Part shown: positions 1-20,862 of the stretch, one piece after another
Layout: each line of letters opens with the position of its first letter
Position numbering within the stretch: the first letter of the stretch is position 1
Source of the DNA: Antedon mediterranea
Taxonomy: Eukaryota; Echinodermata; Crinoidea; Comatulida; Antedonidae
Assembly: GCF_964355755.1 (NCBI RefSeq)
Contig: NC_092672.1
Location: 10,970,501 to 11,034,500 of the forward strand
Direction: 5' to 3'
Length of the DNA stretch: 64,000 nt
Notes under the pieces: model-generated
The model's database searches: none
Told to the model about the DNA's origin: nothing
What the model saw: only the letters and a program-made list of their open reading frames with translations
Program-made: the position numbers and the translations under genes

Positions 1-1124
1 TGTGTTTAAAAATATTAAAACAAGTAAATTCTAAAAAAAATTATAAAAGTTGCAAGCCAGAAAATGTATCCAAAACGTAACCTTTCTTAAAAAATGATAA
101 GTGTGTTTTTTAGAATCTAATAGTTTTTAGTTATAGCACTTAGCCAGCAACAAAATGTAAATTTCCATTAAGAAGAATTATTTAAACGGGCTATTTAATC
201 AAATGTCCCAGGCCAATTAAAAAAAAACAATCAAGTTTGTTCTTCCAAAACGGAACTCATAACATCACGAACTTCTTGTTGTTGTTAAAACAAAAAAGTA
301 ATTAATTAATTAGCAATGACAGTGATAGCTTTGTGTTATTATCTATTGCAACAAATTAATACTTTTTAAAATTTAATGATTTTGTAGATTTATCTTCAAA
401 TATTATTTGAGGATTCTGTTGTTGTGTCCAGCACCTTAGGCTAATTATGAACCTTTTTATTGACATTTGTTGATAACATTTTGAGGCACCTTCAATTCTG
501 CTAGGCTTATTTTATTGTGTTGATAGATAAGAAGATATTGAGTACCTATCACCAAGGCCTAACCAGCAAGACATTAAACTATTTAACTCCTCAATTATAG
601 AAAGGATAATAAATACAGACTTTCTAAACATTTGTGTTTATTTAATGTAAAACTAGAATGTTTTTACAAACTGTTTTACATTGTTTTCATGTAAAACAAT
701 TAATTTAACTTTTATTAAATTTTTCGTATGTTATACAAACATATTTTCATCTGTGTGAACGTTTTTGACTAAAACTTTGTACAACTTAGTATATTAAGAT
801 CAATTATACTTATTTATGGAACCGGCATCTAGGCTGTTGAATTTTGACAATGGGGCGAAGGTTTACCCCTGCACATTTTGAGTGTGCTTAAATGTGTAAG
901 CCATGTCTCAATCAATACAGGACAATGCAAGTCAATAAGGTTACATGGAAAAACAACCCATTAAAAATGAACAATCAAGAAGATCGGAATGTGATTATAT
1001 TATCTTTTAGAAAAACCCTGTCAATGTAAATATACAGAACAAAAATTGTACTAATATATTGCATTTTTCAGTGCTTAATTTAACAATTTTTTCATATCTT
1101 TAATATTATTATCTTTTCTTGTAG
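1..1124. other. Left-edge intron of the Eph gene
   Basis: AT-rich sequence with no coding exon that I can support. It ends in a good acceptor (polypyrimidine tract then AG at 1123-1124). It is probably intron, with the exons for the ligand-binding domain further left. Confidence 0.6.
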
Positions 1125-11235
<10,111 letters not shown>

Positions 11236-12130
11236 AATTAATACAACTCTATTGACATTTTTAACGTATGCAAATTAATGCTGTTTCCCTAGCTGCTGCA
11301 AGATGTTATGTTCTTATGTCTTAGATATTGTTTACTACATTGCCTGATTTGCTTACAATTAATTGTGCCATTATACACTATATTTTGCTAATACTTTTCC
11401 AACACGATGAACAAACAGTAACAATTTTAAGTGTTTTATGAACAAAATGAAATGATTTCTTCCATACAAAAAGTACCATTCAGCTGGCATTTAAATTCCA
11501 CCGATAAGTTTGTACAAAGTGTAAGTAAAAGATTTAAATATTATCATATAGCCTTGTATATATATGCATTCTTTTTTATAAGCTGTTTTAACATATTTTA
11601 GACCATAAATATTTTATTGTTTCATTGCAATTATTGTATATTAATTTAAAGTTTTTTTTTCTTCTTTATTACATCTCTTTTGTATACTGTAGAAAGTAGA
11701 ATTTCAATTTAAAAAATTGAATTATTACTAAATGATATAAAATAACATGTACAATTTTGTACATGGTAAGCATAACACAGATCATGTAATGTAAGTGAAG
11801 TTGTAAAGACATGTTACTATGACTGTTATTATGGGGGAAGACCTCAACCTTGGTGCTTGAATAGTGACATGTAAAAATAGTAGAAGGTATTATATTACTT
11901 ACTGTATGAATATAATAACCTTTGAAATATGTATTTTTACAATGTATAGATCCCTTATCAAAAACACATGGTATTAATCCTGTCCACACAGTATAACCTA
12001 GAATTAAGCTTGTGTTTACATGGAGTAAAATAAAAGATTGTTTGATCAAACAGTGTTGAGACATAATGTAGATTTGTATAAATGTTGAGTAAATTAATTA
12101 ACAATCGCTATTGTACTGTAATGTAAGTTT

Positions 12131-12256
12131 AAAGCCCTGTCTACACTATCGAACTTTATGTGACAATTATGTGCCCATATATAGACATGATGATGTCATC
12201 ACTACTATATTTGGGCACATTTTTTTTGTCAAACTAGTTTGATAGTGTAGTGTTTA
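12131..12256. mobile_element. Palindromic TTAA MITE, copy A
   Basis: Left end reads AGCCCTGTCTACACTATC and the right end carries the inverted form GATAGTGTAG. The inner arms contain GTGCCCATATATAGACATG and the inverted ATTTGGGCACAT. The element has no coding capacity. The same family recurs at 30174, 32583, 50766, 51500 and 58443. Confidence 0.85.
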
Positions 12257-13496
12257 GTCATGGAAGAATCTTCCATAGTTCTAATAAAAATATAAAGATC
12301 ATTGTATTGATAAGAAATAAAAAAGAACACCTTGACAATATGTTCATGTTAAGTTGTACAAGATGAAAAAAAAACAACATTCCCAATCAAACAACTTATA
12401 GACCTACATTTGACATATTCGATTAGGGATATACTGTTAGGTATTGTTTTCCATTGAATGTCTCTGGACAAACGTTTCCCAATCGAATTGTTTGTTTGGT
12501 AATGCTTGTTTCTTTAGTTTTGTGGTGATTGCCTTCCATAATATAGTAGGGACTACTTTTAAAATGTTACAGAAATAAAGTACAGGAATGATTAAGGAAA
12601 GAGGAATTAAAGTTGTATTGCTAAAAATGGGGTATTTATGAACCATAACCAAGTTACAGAGAAACATGAGGAACTTTGGTTTTTGAGGCATGCTTAAATT
12701 CAAAATGGTTGTTACAAGAATTGATGTTCCTATTAAAGCATCAATTTCTAAAACCATTCAACTGATCCATTGTCAGCCTAAGAAATATGTAAAGTTGTAT
12801 AGTATTATAAATAAATATATTAATGGTATTAATGATATTATTTAATATAAAATCTTAAGGAAGATAAATGTAATTGTTAAATTATTTAAAAAGTGTATTG
12901 TTGCATGTATTCTCTGTATAGAATCAATGCAATAATCAGGTGACATATTATTTCATTGTTTTATAAATAAAACTAATTTGTATTATAACAAAAAAAAATG
13001 AATAAAAAATATAACTGCATTTGAAAATTCTGTTGACTAATTGCTTCCGATCGTATTTTCGTTTCGGGACGGTAGAGGAATAGACGCTAAGTTAACAGAA
13101 CGGAATGGAACGTGTATATAGACTACATTCAACAATTTAAAAAAACGTCATGGTCTGTCTTTTCTCTGAAAGAGGTCGCTCGCTCGATTTAATTCAATAC
13201 TTATTTATCATTTTGCATTTATTCTGTTATAAAACGCCTCAACAAAGTTAACAGCAGTACATTCAATCTTGGTTTACATTTGACCCAACACAGGCCCATC
13301 GTAGGTAATTTGACCAATCACGACACGATGGGTCATCTGAAACTGCTGCTTATGATTAGACAACTCATATATGTTGTGTCTACTCGTTGAGTAATGCATC
13401 CAAGGAGATTGGGGAACCAAGGTTGCCACACTCAAACTAAAAGACTTTTAGCTGATGCAATTACTGGGGGCGTTCTATTTGTATACTGATAAATGC

Positions 13497-14530
13497 CTGT
13501 ACTACAGTACAGGATTTTTTTCGAAAAAAAATATATTAAAGTAACATGCGCTGAACATATTAGGTGTGTCTTGCGAATTTCCTAATTATGATACAGTAGC
13601 CAGTTATGTAAAAAAAATAGAAGGGTCGAAATTTGACGATTTTCCATAAAAATTGATGTACAGGGATTTTTTTTCAAAAAAGATTCAAGATTCAAGATTC
13701 AAGAAATTTTATTTGTCCATAAAAATGGAAATTCACTTTGCTTGGTAGATTAAAACAACAATAAAAAACAAACATAAAAAATGTTGCAACAATTTAAAAC
13801 GTGCAGTATTATAACAGATAAAATACAAAATAAAAAGTTGAAAATAAAAAAACTGTTAAAAATGTAAAACTATTTAAAAATTGCATTATCGTCTTACATT
13901 AGAATTAAAAATATGAATGCTATTTCAAAAATATTGCTATGCCAAAATATTGTGTTTTTAAAATATATATTCAGGTAACATGCGCAGAACACATTGTGTA
14001 TAACAATAACCTTGTTAAATATAAAAGTGTCGAAATTTGACCATTTTCAGTGAAAATCCATGTACTAGTACAGGGATTCTTTTTTTTAAATTGCCAAAAT
14101 ATCGACTGAATATACATTGAAGTAACATGTGCAGAAAACATTATCATGATACAGTCTAGTAACCGATTATGTCAACAACTAGAAGGGTCGAAATGTGACT
14201 TTTTTCCGTAAAAATCCATGTACTATAGTACAGGGACTTTTTACATAAAATTTTTCAAAAAATGTTGACATTTTTATTTTTTTATATAAAGTGGTCCTAA
14301 TATGGCATATAAGTACACATAGTACTATTAGTGCACAATAATTTAATTTAAAAAGTCTATATTTTATAGTACATGAAATTTGTTGAAGAATTGGAAAATT
14401 TGGACCTTTTTATTTTTCAATATAAACATGGACACCATAAGATGGTCAATATACATAGCAATATTAATGTATATTGATTGAATTTTAATAAGTCTATATT
14501 TTGGGTGATTTTGCAACTATAGTACAGGGA
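13497..14530. repeat. Degenerate tandem repeat, about 150-160 bp units
   Basis: Repeated landmarks recur in order: a palindromic TACTATAGTACAGGG-type motif near 13497, 13658, 14055, 14216 and 14511; GTAACATGCGC-type motifs near 13541, 13975 and 14122; and GTCGAAATTTGAC-type motifs between them. Unit spacing is about 150-160 bp where uninterrupted. The second unit is split by an insertion at about 13681-13955. Function unknown. Confidence 0.6.
13681..13955 (+). mobile_element. LINE/SINE-like insertion with GATTCAA repeats
   Basis: Starts with three GATTCAA-type heptamers followed by GAAATTTTATTTGTCCAT, then an A-rich tract. Oligomeric ends of this type are common on non-LTR retroelement copies in invertebrate genomes. 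It interrupts the tandem repeat around it. The right boundary is approximate. Confidence 0.5.
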
Positions 14531-14767
14531 ATTTGTAGAAAAATGGCAAATATTTTTCGATATAAGTGGTCCTACAACATCATAAAATGGTGATATGGCA
14601 ATATGGACTTTTTAAAATTCAATTATTATGCACTAATATTGTTATATATGCATGTATATTGCCATGAATTCTTCCTAATACACTATAGACACAAGCAAAA
14701 CTGAACAATTAACATTAAGTGATGTGGTCTGTATCAACTACGCATGTTTGTTCTTCATTCTGTTCAG

Positions 14768-15844
14768 CTGGTTTTGTATGGACCGTGAACGATTCAATAG
14801 TCGTTGAGTTCTCTCAGTTGGAACCAATGGTAAGCGCTTACTCGAATTGTAAAGATTCTGAAAATAATATAATGAAATGGTTTAGTAGAGCATGTGTGTA
14901 CAGTTTTCATTTTTTTATAATACTAAAATAGCAAATATTTAAGTTCTTGAATTTAAGAAGATGATGCAATGCAATATTGAATAAAGAGTTTGGGTCACAT
15001 GACATTCAATAACTCCATTGAACCATGGAGGTACCTCCATGATTGAACCAACGTGACATCAAGAGTGCATTATTCGTACTATAAACATGTCAATTTGTAC
15101 TATGCATATTTATTCTTGTTATATTCAATCACAACCTTTAACTACTTTAGATGTTATTACATAAAACAAATTATTTTTATATCTGTGCAATGGAACAAAT
15201 ATTTTCATGTAAATGATGAATGTTCTATTTTCTGAATATTTTCATTTTTTACTAAATAAAAATATTTGTATCATTGAACTCATTGATTATTTTTATAATA
15301 TTAAATATTCAAATACAGTAAAAATTATGAATTTCCTAGATTAATAAAAATACCATGAATGATTTTATAATAATTTCAAAACTGAAACCAAAACTTACAA
15401 CACGAACCTCCCATTTCCTTGTTTCAATGAAAAATGTATTGACTGTATTTTTATTTAATAGTTGTATAATGTTTGAGCTAAATACATTATGGATAGATCA
15501 GTGGGAGTATGTGTACATAGTTTAACTACTACACCAAAATAAAACTTAGAGAAAGAAGATTGGCCAAATTTGAAACTAATTTTGATTGCAGATAAAAGTG
15601 TAATGCATGCAGAACTTTATGAAGGGCTGATGAGTTTTGGACAAACAAGCGATTTTATGTGACGGTTTTAGTTTGATTTGATCAAGGCATTTAAAATCTA
15701 CAAATACTTGTACGAGTACAAATAAATGAGTAACAAAGGAGGCATTTGTTGATAAAGATTAAAAATTTATTTTTCCTACAGACTTTTGCAATTAAAAATG
15801 TTGGACAGGGAAAGAAAATTATTCTTTATGAACCAATTAAGTGA
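14768..15844 (+). other. Candidate two-exon reading frame upstream of gene 2 (weak)
   Basis: A possible exon at 14768-14829 lies between a TTCTGTTCAG acceptor and a GTAAGC donor and reads GFVWTVNDSIVVEFSQLEPM. A second strong acceptor (TTTTTCCTACAG) opens at 15782. Joined in phase 0, the frame continues TFAIKNVGQGKKIILYEPIK and then stops at 15842-15844. This could be the tail of an unseen gene, or a leader of the gene starting at 15913 with an upstream frame. I do not recognise the protein, and no first exon was found. Confidence 0.25.
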
Positions 15845-15912
15845 ACTGAAATTAAGAACGACACTAAAAAATTTGCCTGTACATTGAGATCCTAAAAGTC
15901 AGAAAAGGAACG

Positions 15913-17277
15913 ATGGCCAAGTTTAATGCAACCGCTCTACTTTTTATCGTGATTCTGACTTCAATAATATCAACAAGTTTGTCTACTAATTGTAGAAAAA
16001 TATATGGTGCAAGCATTATCATGTATTTAGATGAAGGCGAAATGGAAGACTGCTCTGAAGAACGTGGAATGTATACGTGCGCAAATTGCGCAAATTTCAC
16101 AATCGAGATATGTCCGGAAGCCGGCTATTTTATTTTCACCAAACAAAGTTTTCTCATAATGTGCTGTGCGGTAGTTATTGGTTTGTTCTTATTAATTACG
16201 CTTCCTTACTCCACTTTCATTTACAGTCGGCAAAAAAGAAACAGTCAAGTATTGCCAAGGTCGGGTTCAAAAACGACTACATATCGTCGTCACGATACTT
16301 TATCGCTTAACTTAGATGACGATGCATCATCATTCCCAATGGCTCCAAATGCCATGACGATAAAACCGCCTTCAACAGAAAGAATCAATGTTAGAAGGAG
16401 CTTGACAAATGTTGACACTAAAAAACCAATCACTGATGAGGTCTTAGTTGCGGATCAGCTAAGTAATCAACATATTAGTGTGAATGAGAATAAACCGGTC
16501 CCAGTTACAGAGCAGCTAAGTGATAATCGTATTAGTGTGAACGTGAGTATTAAACAATTTGAAATAGATGAAACACAAGAAGATTACACTTACATTGCAG
16601 GTGAGAGTGAATGTGATTATACAATGATATCCGATTACGAGAATTTGTCCTCGTCAAGCAACATTTACAATAGCACCGACGATCTCACAAAAGAAGATTA
16701 CTTGGTTCCGAACTGGGAACCAAAACTTGACAGCGCCGTCAAAACGTTACCCCTAATTAAACCGTTCTATACAAACGAAGAAATTGAACAATGTCAAAAG
16801 TGTTGCACAGTTGGTGATGGGTATCGTAACGAAATTGTAGCCCTACAACGAACAATCTCGGTAGATCAGTTGGTACCAAAAATCTCACAGAAAAGTGAAA
16901 GGAAATTATCATCTCCGAGTCCTACAAAAAATTATCCACCACCTAACAGCTCAAGTTTTGGAACTCGATTGGGAAGATCGGTGACGGACGTCACAGAATC
17001 ACGAAATTCGAGAAGAATTTCAGGAGAAAATCCCGGATATGTCACAAATGTTAACATTGTATATGAGAACTGGAACACAGAAGGAAATCGAAAACATAAC
17101 ACAATTACGCAGAGAAATCCATTTTTTAGGAGACCACCAGCCACCCTTCCTAAACCGACTGATAGCAGTAAGGTAATGAAAAATCTCACGTTGGAATCAC
17201 GTAAAGTAAATCGCGATAGTTTTATAAGTGATGACTATGAGGACTGTAGCTCGTTGCCAACAACTTTATTCAAGTAA
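15913..17277 (+). CDS. Single-pass membrane protein with ITAM-like tail (unrecognised)
   Basis: 454 residues in one exon; I do not recognise the family. A signal peptide covers about residues 1-24. The short ectodomain has five cysteines (27, 47, 56, 59, 67) and one N-glycosylation site (NFT, 61). A TM helix spans about 79-103, followed by basic residues. The 350-residue cytoplasmic tail is rich in Ser, Thr and Asn and has spaced tyrosine motifs. Y225TYI and Y236TMI are seven residues apart, which fits the ITAM pattern YxxI-x(6-12)-YxxI. Y242ENL and Y384ENW fit the GRB2-SH2 pattern pYxN. Y263LVP and Y442EDC are further candidates. Residues 179-191 and 198-210 are an internal repeat (QLS..ISVN). 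The start has a fair context (AACGATGGCC), and a good acceptor at 15781 suggests a 5' UTR intron. A role in receptor or adaptor signalling is inference. Confidence 0.75.
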   Translation: MAKFNATALLFIVILTSIISTSLSTNCRKIYGASIIMYLDEGEMEDCSEERGMYTCANCANFTIEICPEAGYFIFTKQSFLIMCCAVVIGLFLLITLPYSTFIYSRQKRNSQVLPRSGSKTTTYRRHDTLSLNLDDDASSFPMAPNAMTIKPPSTERINVRRSLTNVDTKKPITDEVLVADQLSNQHISVNENKPVPVTEQLSDNRISVNVSIKQFEIDETQEDYTYIAGESECDYTMISDYENLSSSSNIYNSTDDLTKEDYLVPNWEPKLDSAVKTLPLIKPFYTNEEIEQCQKCCTVGDGYRNEIVALQRTISVDQLVPKISQKSERKLSSPSPTKNYPPPNSSSFGTRLGRSVTDVTESRNSRRISGENPGYVTNVNIVYENWNTEGNRKHNTITQRNPFFRRPPATLPKPTDSSKVMKNLTLESRKVNRDSFISDDYEDCSSLPTTLFK

Positions 17278-17280
17278 AGA

Positions 17281-17432
17281 ACAATGTGATAAATAATAAT
17301 GGATGAACAATGTGATACATGTCATCATAATGGCTGAACAATGTGATACATGTCATCATAATGGATGAACAATGTGATAAATAATATTAATGGATGAACA
17401 ATGTGATACATGTCATCATAATGGCTGAACAA
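17281..17432. repeat. Minisatellite, 26-31 bp units, starting at the stop codon of gene 2
   Basis: Five tandem units of the type GAACAATGTGATACATGTCA plus TCATAATGGAT begin within about five bases of the stop codon. Two length variants (with and without the CATGTCATC segment) alternate. It probably lies in the 3' UTR. Confidence 0.85.
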
Positions 17433-17445
17433 TGTTTTCTTTTTT

Positions 17446-17525
17446 AGTCGCGTACAGCTCACTGTGTTGGTCGGTTGGTCAGTGAGTCGGTAAACACTAA
17501 CTCAAATTTGTGCACGCGACTGCAG
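17446..17525. repeat. Short dispersed element, intact copy
   Basis: About 80 bp with short inverted ends (AGTCGCGT and ACGCGACT). The core GCTCACTGTGTTGGTCGGTT and AACACTAACTCAAATTTG recurs in reverse orientation at 34636-35042. That second copy is split by a 338-bp transposon, so this one serves as the empty site. Confidence 0.75.
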
Positions 17526-17559
17526 CTATGTACAAGTCCTTGTTAATTGAATGTACGGG

Positions 17560-17898
17560 TTAAAGATATATTGCCCCTCTGAAAAAGTGATTCTTAAACA
17601 AGTTGTTGGTGTATATGCCATTTTAATGTCATATAAATTAGTTATGACTAAAAATTGGATTGAACAAATTTATTTACCTAAAAATAATGTAATTTAAAGC
17701 CAAAAATAGTCAAATCGACTTCCAGTCAATGTTTTTTTGTTTAATTAACCATTTACATGTATTTTGTCATTTTATAAGTAAAAACATTATTATTTTTTTT
17801 TTCTATGGAGGTGATTAACTTTAAATATTAACTAGAAAATAACCTATTCAAAGTCTAATTTAAATCATTTTCATTTTTCAGGGACAATGCATCTTTAA
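17560..17898. mobile_element. TTAAAGAT-type MITE, copy 1
   Basis: Ends read TTAAAGATATATTGCCCCT and the inverted GGGACAATGCATCTTTAA, so the element is bounded by TTAA. The interior matches 57586-57903 over most of its length (TTTTGTCATTTATAAGT, TCTATGGA, CAAAGTCT). It has no coding capacity. Confidence 0.8.
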
Positions 17899-20304
17899 AA
17901 AATGTAATACTGATGTTTGTAAGAAAAATATTTTTGTTATTTTCAATTTCAAACTGTAAATTTTGTCATTTGTAAATAAATGCTGATATAGATAATGCTA
18001 ATTTTTTAATATGAGGAAATAATAATACTGTAATAATAATATGATGCCACAGAAATATCTCCAAAACAAACAATATTTCCTTTAACAATGTGGAATAATT
18101 AAACCACATTTTTTGATATTTAAAATCATTTTAATTTGACTAAAATTTAAAAACTACAAAAAAAAAGCTAAAACTTTGGTCGTTTTGTATTTTTATATGG
18201 ATTTTTTTTTATATATTATGAAATTTGATGTCAATAATTAAAAATAAATTCTTCACTTTTTAAGAAATTAATATTGCAAGCTAAAAAGTTATCATGCAAA
18301 TGTCTTCTTTTAATCTATTTTTTGTCTTAATATTTTTAATTGATGCACAAAGGAAGAAAAAATGTATATTTGACAATAAGATATACAGTAAACAATTTCA
18401 AAGTAGATGAATGCATCATAATTGTTATAATCTAAACTGTAGTCCAAGTAGTGAAAAGACATTAGAGAACTTTAACTTTCTCTACAATGATTTTAAAACA
18501 TTTAAGAAGTTTTAATAAGATAGAATGCACTAAGATGGAGCATTAAAAAAATAATTAGAAATTGTATATTATGTATTAACAATTAGCTTTAATTTAATTG
18601 TTGTTAGGCTGTATAAAATAAAAGGTATGCAAGAATGAATAAAGCAACTGTTTAGCAAAGAGGTAGTAAATAATTCATTTCATGAATGTTAACCATTGAG
18701 GTATTATTAGTAGATTGGCTAGAAGGCAGTTTTTATAAAATTAAATATATTGGTAATTGGAATGAAATTAATAATTTGTTGGTAAACGCAGATACGCTCA
18801 ACACCGCCGTAGTAGTGCATGATTACGTAGGGGGGCGTTACTGGCATATAACATGTTCGATTGCAGCCGCCATCTTGTTCGTTCCCTTTTTATGAAGAAT
18901 CACTTTTTCAACTGCAATAACATTGGAGTCTGCCCTCTAGACAATCTATAATATCTCAATGAGGGTAACCTTTCTATAGACAGATTTAATAAAAAGAGTT
19001 AAGTAAATAGAGAGCATCACATTGGGCAATCAAACACATCATTGTGTCATTCCCTACTTGGTCATAAACCACCTATACCTCTGTTGCAGTGTGCTGAATG
19101 TACAGTATCAACGGCGGGAGGTATCTTATTCTAATGATCCTCATATGCGGAATATAATAATAATATTTGTTTTTTATATAGCGCTTATTGCACAATGCTT
19201 CTAAGCACTCATTATTATCCCAGTCATTGGACCAAACACGATGGAAACATACTCCCATAATGCAGCTAGTAATCAGCGCAAAGTTGTGTTTTGATCTAAC
19301 CGGGAACCCATTTATACACCTAGTTGGATAGAGGCAAATGTAAGTAAAGTATCTTGCCTAAGGATCTCACGATCAGTAGTCCAACACACTGCGCCACACG
19401 CCCTTGTTATTGACTTGAAGACCATTATAATAGGTTACTTTTATTAAAACTGTACTATAAAAAAAATAATGTATACTGTATTGTTCTGATGTGGTTCTTC
19501 ATACAATAATATATAATTAGTTTAAATACAAAATAATTTGTTGAAACAGAAAATGGCAGCCATTTTAAGGAGTTTCTGCCCTGTTGTCATCACTTTGCTA
19601 TCACCTAGTTCATTCTCTAGCAATTAGAGCATCTCTTTGATCAAATCACAATTGTATATTATTATTAATAATGAGAGTAAAAACATTGCTTATGAAACTA
19701 ACCACAATCTTACATCAGGATTGTAAGTACATTGCTCAGACAATAAAAACTATGCAGATAAACGTACCTAGAAATGAATTTCACAATGATCTATTTTTAG
19801 AAAACTGTTATTTTAGACAGCTATAAATAATTTTGCTAGTGAATATACCAACAAATTTTTAAAGACAGTTTTGATATTTTTCGTTAAGTTTCCGTGTTTA
19901 TTTCGATAAGAAACTATAAAAACTTTAAATAATATCAAAAATAGTTTTACTTTCAAATGATTTAATAATAATAAGATATAATAAGATATGATAAGTATAC
20001 CATGTGACTCTACAGTATATTTAATAGTTTAATATTCCTCATAATATTGTATTTGTAATATCACAGTATACCCTGTTGACTCTATATTTAATATTCCTCA
20101 TAATATTTGTATTGTTAGTATTTGATTAAGGTGTGGCTTTTACGATAGATTATGCTGATTGTTTTAATTTCGTTTTTTAATTACGGTAATTGTAATATAA
20201 CAGTTTTATTAGTTATTTTAAGATAATATCAGGAAGGTAAATCATTAGTCTGTTGTGAATAAAATAAAATGCATTAAAAAATATAATAATAAAGATTTAT
20301 ATAG
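17899..20304. other. Spacer between gene 2 and MIIP
   Basis: AT-rich, with no supported gene. A possible poly(A) signal for gene 2 is AATAAA at 17975-17980. It contains a tRNA-derived SINE (19151-19405) and an imperfect duplication near 19990-20120 (CTCTA..TATTTAATATTCCTCATAATAT twice). Confidence 0.5.
19151..19405 (-). mobile_element. tRNA-derived SINE
   Basis: Read on the minus strand, it opens with GGGCGTGTGGCGCAGTGTGT, a good RNA polymerase III A-box, followed by TTGGACTACTGATCG. The other end is an (AAT)n tail joined to ATATAGCGC. This layout of tRNA-like head, body and simple tail is typical of SINEs. It is not a functional tRNA, as no cloverleaf was found. Confidence 0.65.
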
Positions 20305-20310
20305 CACAGT

Positions 20311-20788
20311 ATCCGCAACAATAGCATTCTGTGGACTTAGTTGATACACCTAGACAGATTGCGTGGTGCAACAATAGCATTCGGTAGACTTAGTTGTTTC
20401 ACCTAGACAGATTGCGCGGTGCAACAATAGCATTCTGTGGACTTAGTTGTTACACCTAGAGAGATTGCGCGGTGCAACAATAGCATTCTGTGGACTTAGT
20501 TGATACACCTAGACAGATTGCGCGGTGCAATAGCATTCTGTGGACTTAGTTGTTACACCTAGACTGATTGCGCGGTGCAACAATAGCATTCTGTGGACTT
20601 AGTTGTTACACCTAGACAGATTGCGGGGTGCAACAATAGCATTCTGTGGACTTAGTTGTTACACCTAGACAGATTGCGCGGTGCAACAATAGCATTCTGT
20701 GGACTTAGTTGTTACACCTAGACAGATTGCACGGTGCAACAATAGCATTCTGTGGACTTAGTTGTTACACCTAGACAGATTGCGCGGT
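20311..20788. repeat. 53-bp minisatellite, about nine copies, downstream of MIIP
   Basis: The unit is about 53 bp: GCAACAATAGCATTCTGTGG, then ACTTAGTTGTTACACCTAGA, then CAGATTGCGCGGT. Nine copies are nearly identical; one near 20527 has lost an internal CAACAAT-type segment. The array ends directly against a 20-bp inverted repeat. Confidence 0.95.
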
Positions 20789-20849
20789 AGTTGGCAGCAC
20801 CAACATTCTTTTCGCCCAAGACTCCCTTCATGTTGGTGCTGCCAACTAC
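20787..20849. repeat. Perfect 20-bp inverted repeat with 23-nt loop
   Basis: GTAGTTGGCAGCACCAACAT (20787-20806) pairs perfectly with ATGTTGGTGCTGCCAACTAC (20830-20849). It sits between the minisatellite and the proposed last exon of MIIP, so it would lie in that gene's 3' UTR as a stable hairpin. Confidence 0.95.
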
Positions 20850-20862
20850 AGCATAATCTCTT

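Larger units (their letters stand above)
11236..15781. other. Eph 3' region and repeat-bearing spacer
   Basis: Follows the Eph stop and probably begins with its 3' UTR. Candidate poly(A) signals include AATAAA near 12283. It contains a palindromic TTAA element (12131-12256), a degenerate 150-160 bp tandem repeat block (13497-14530) interrupted by a LINE- or SINE-like insertion, and a possible orphan exon at 14768-14829. No convincing gene otherwise. Confidence 0.5.

Noticed and set aside
20311-20788. Regular repeats considered as a CRISPR array
   Set aside because: Units are directly adjacent with no unique spacers, and the host is an animal. It is a minisatellite.
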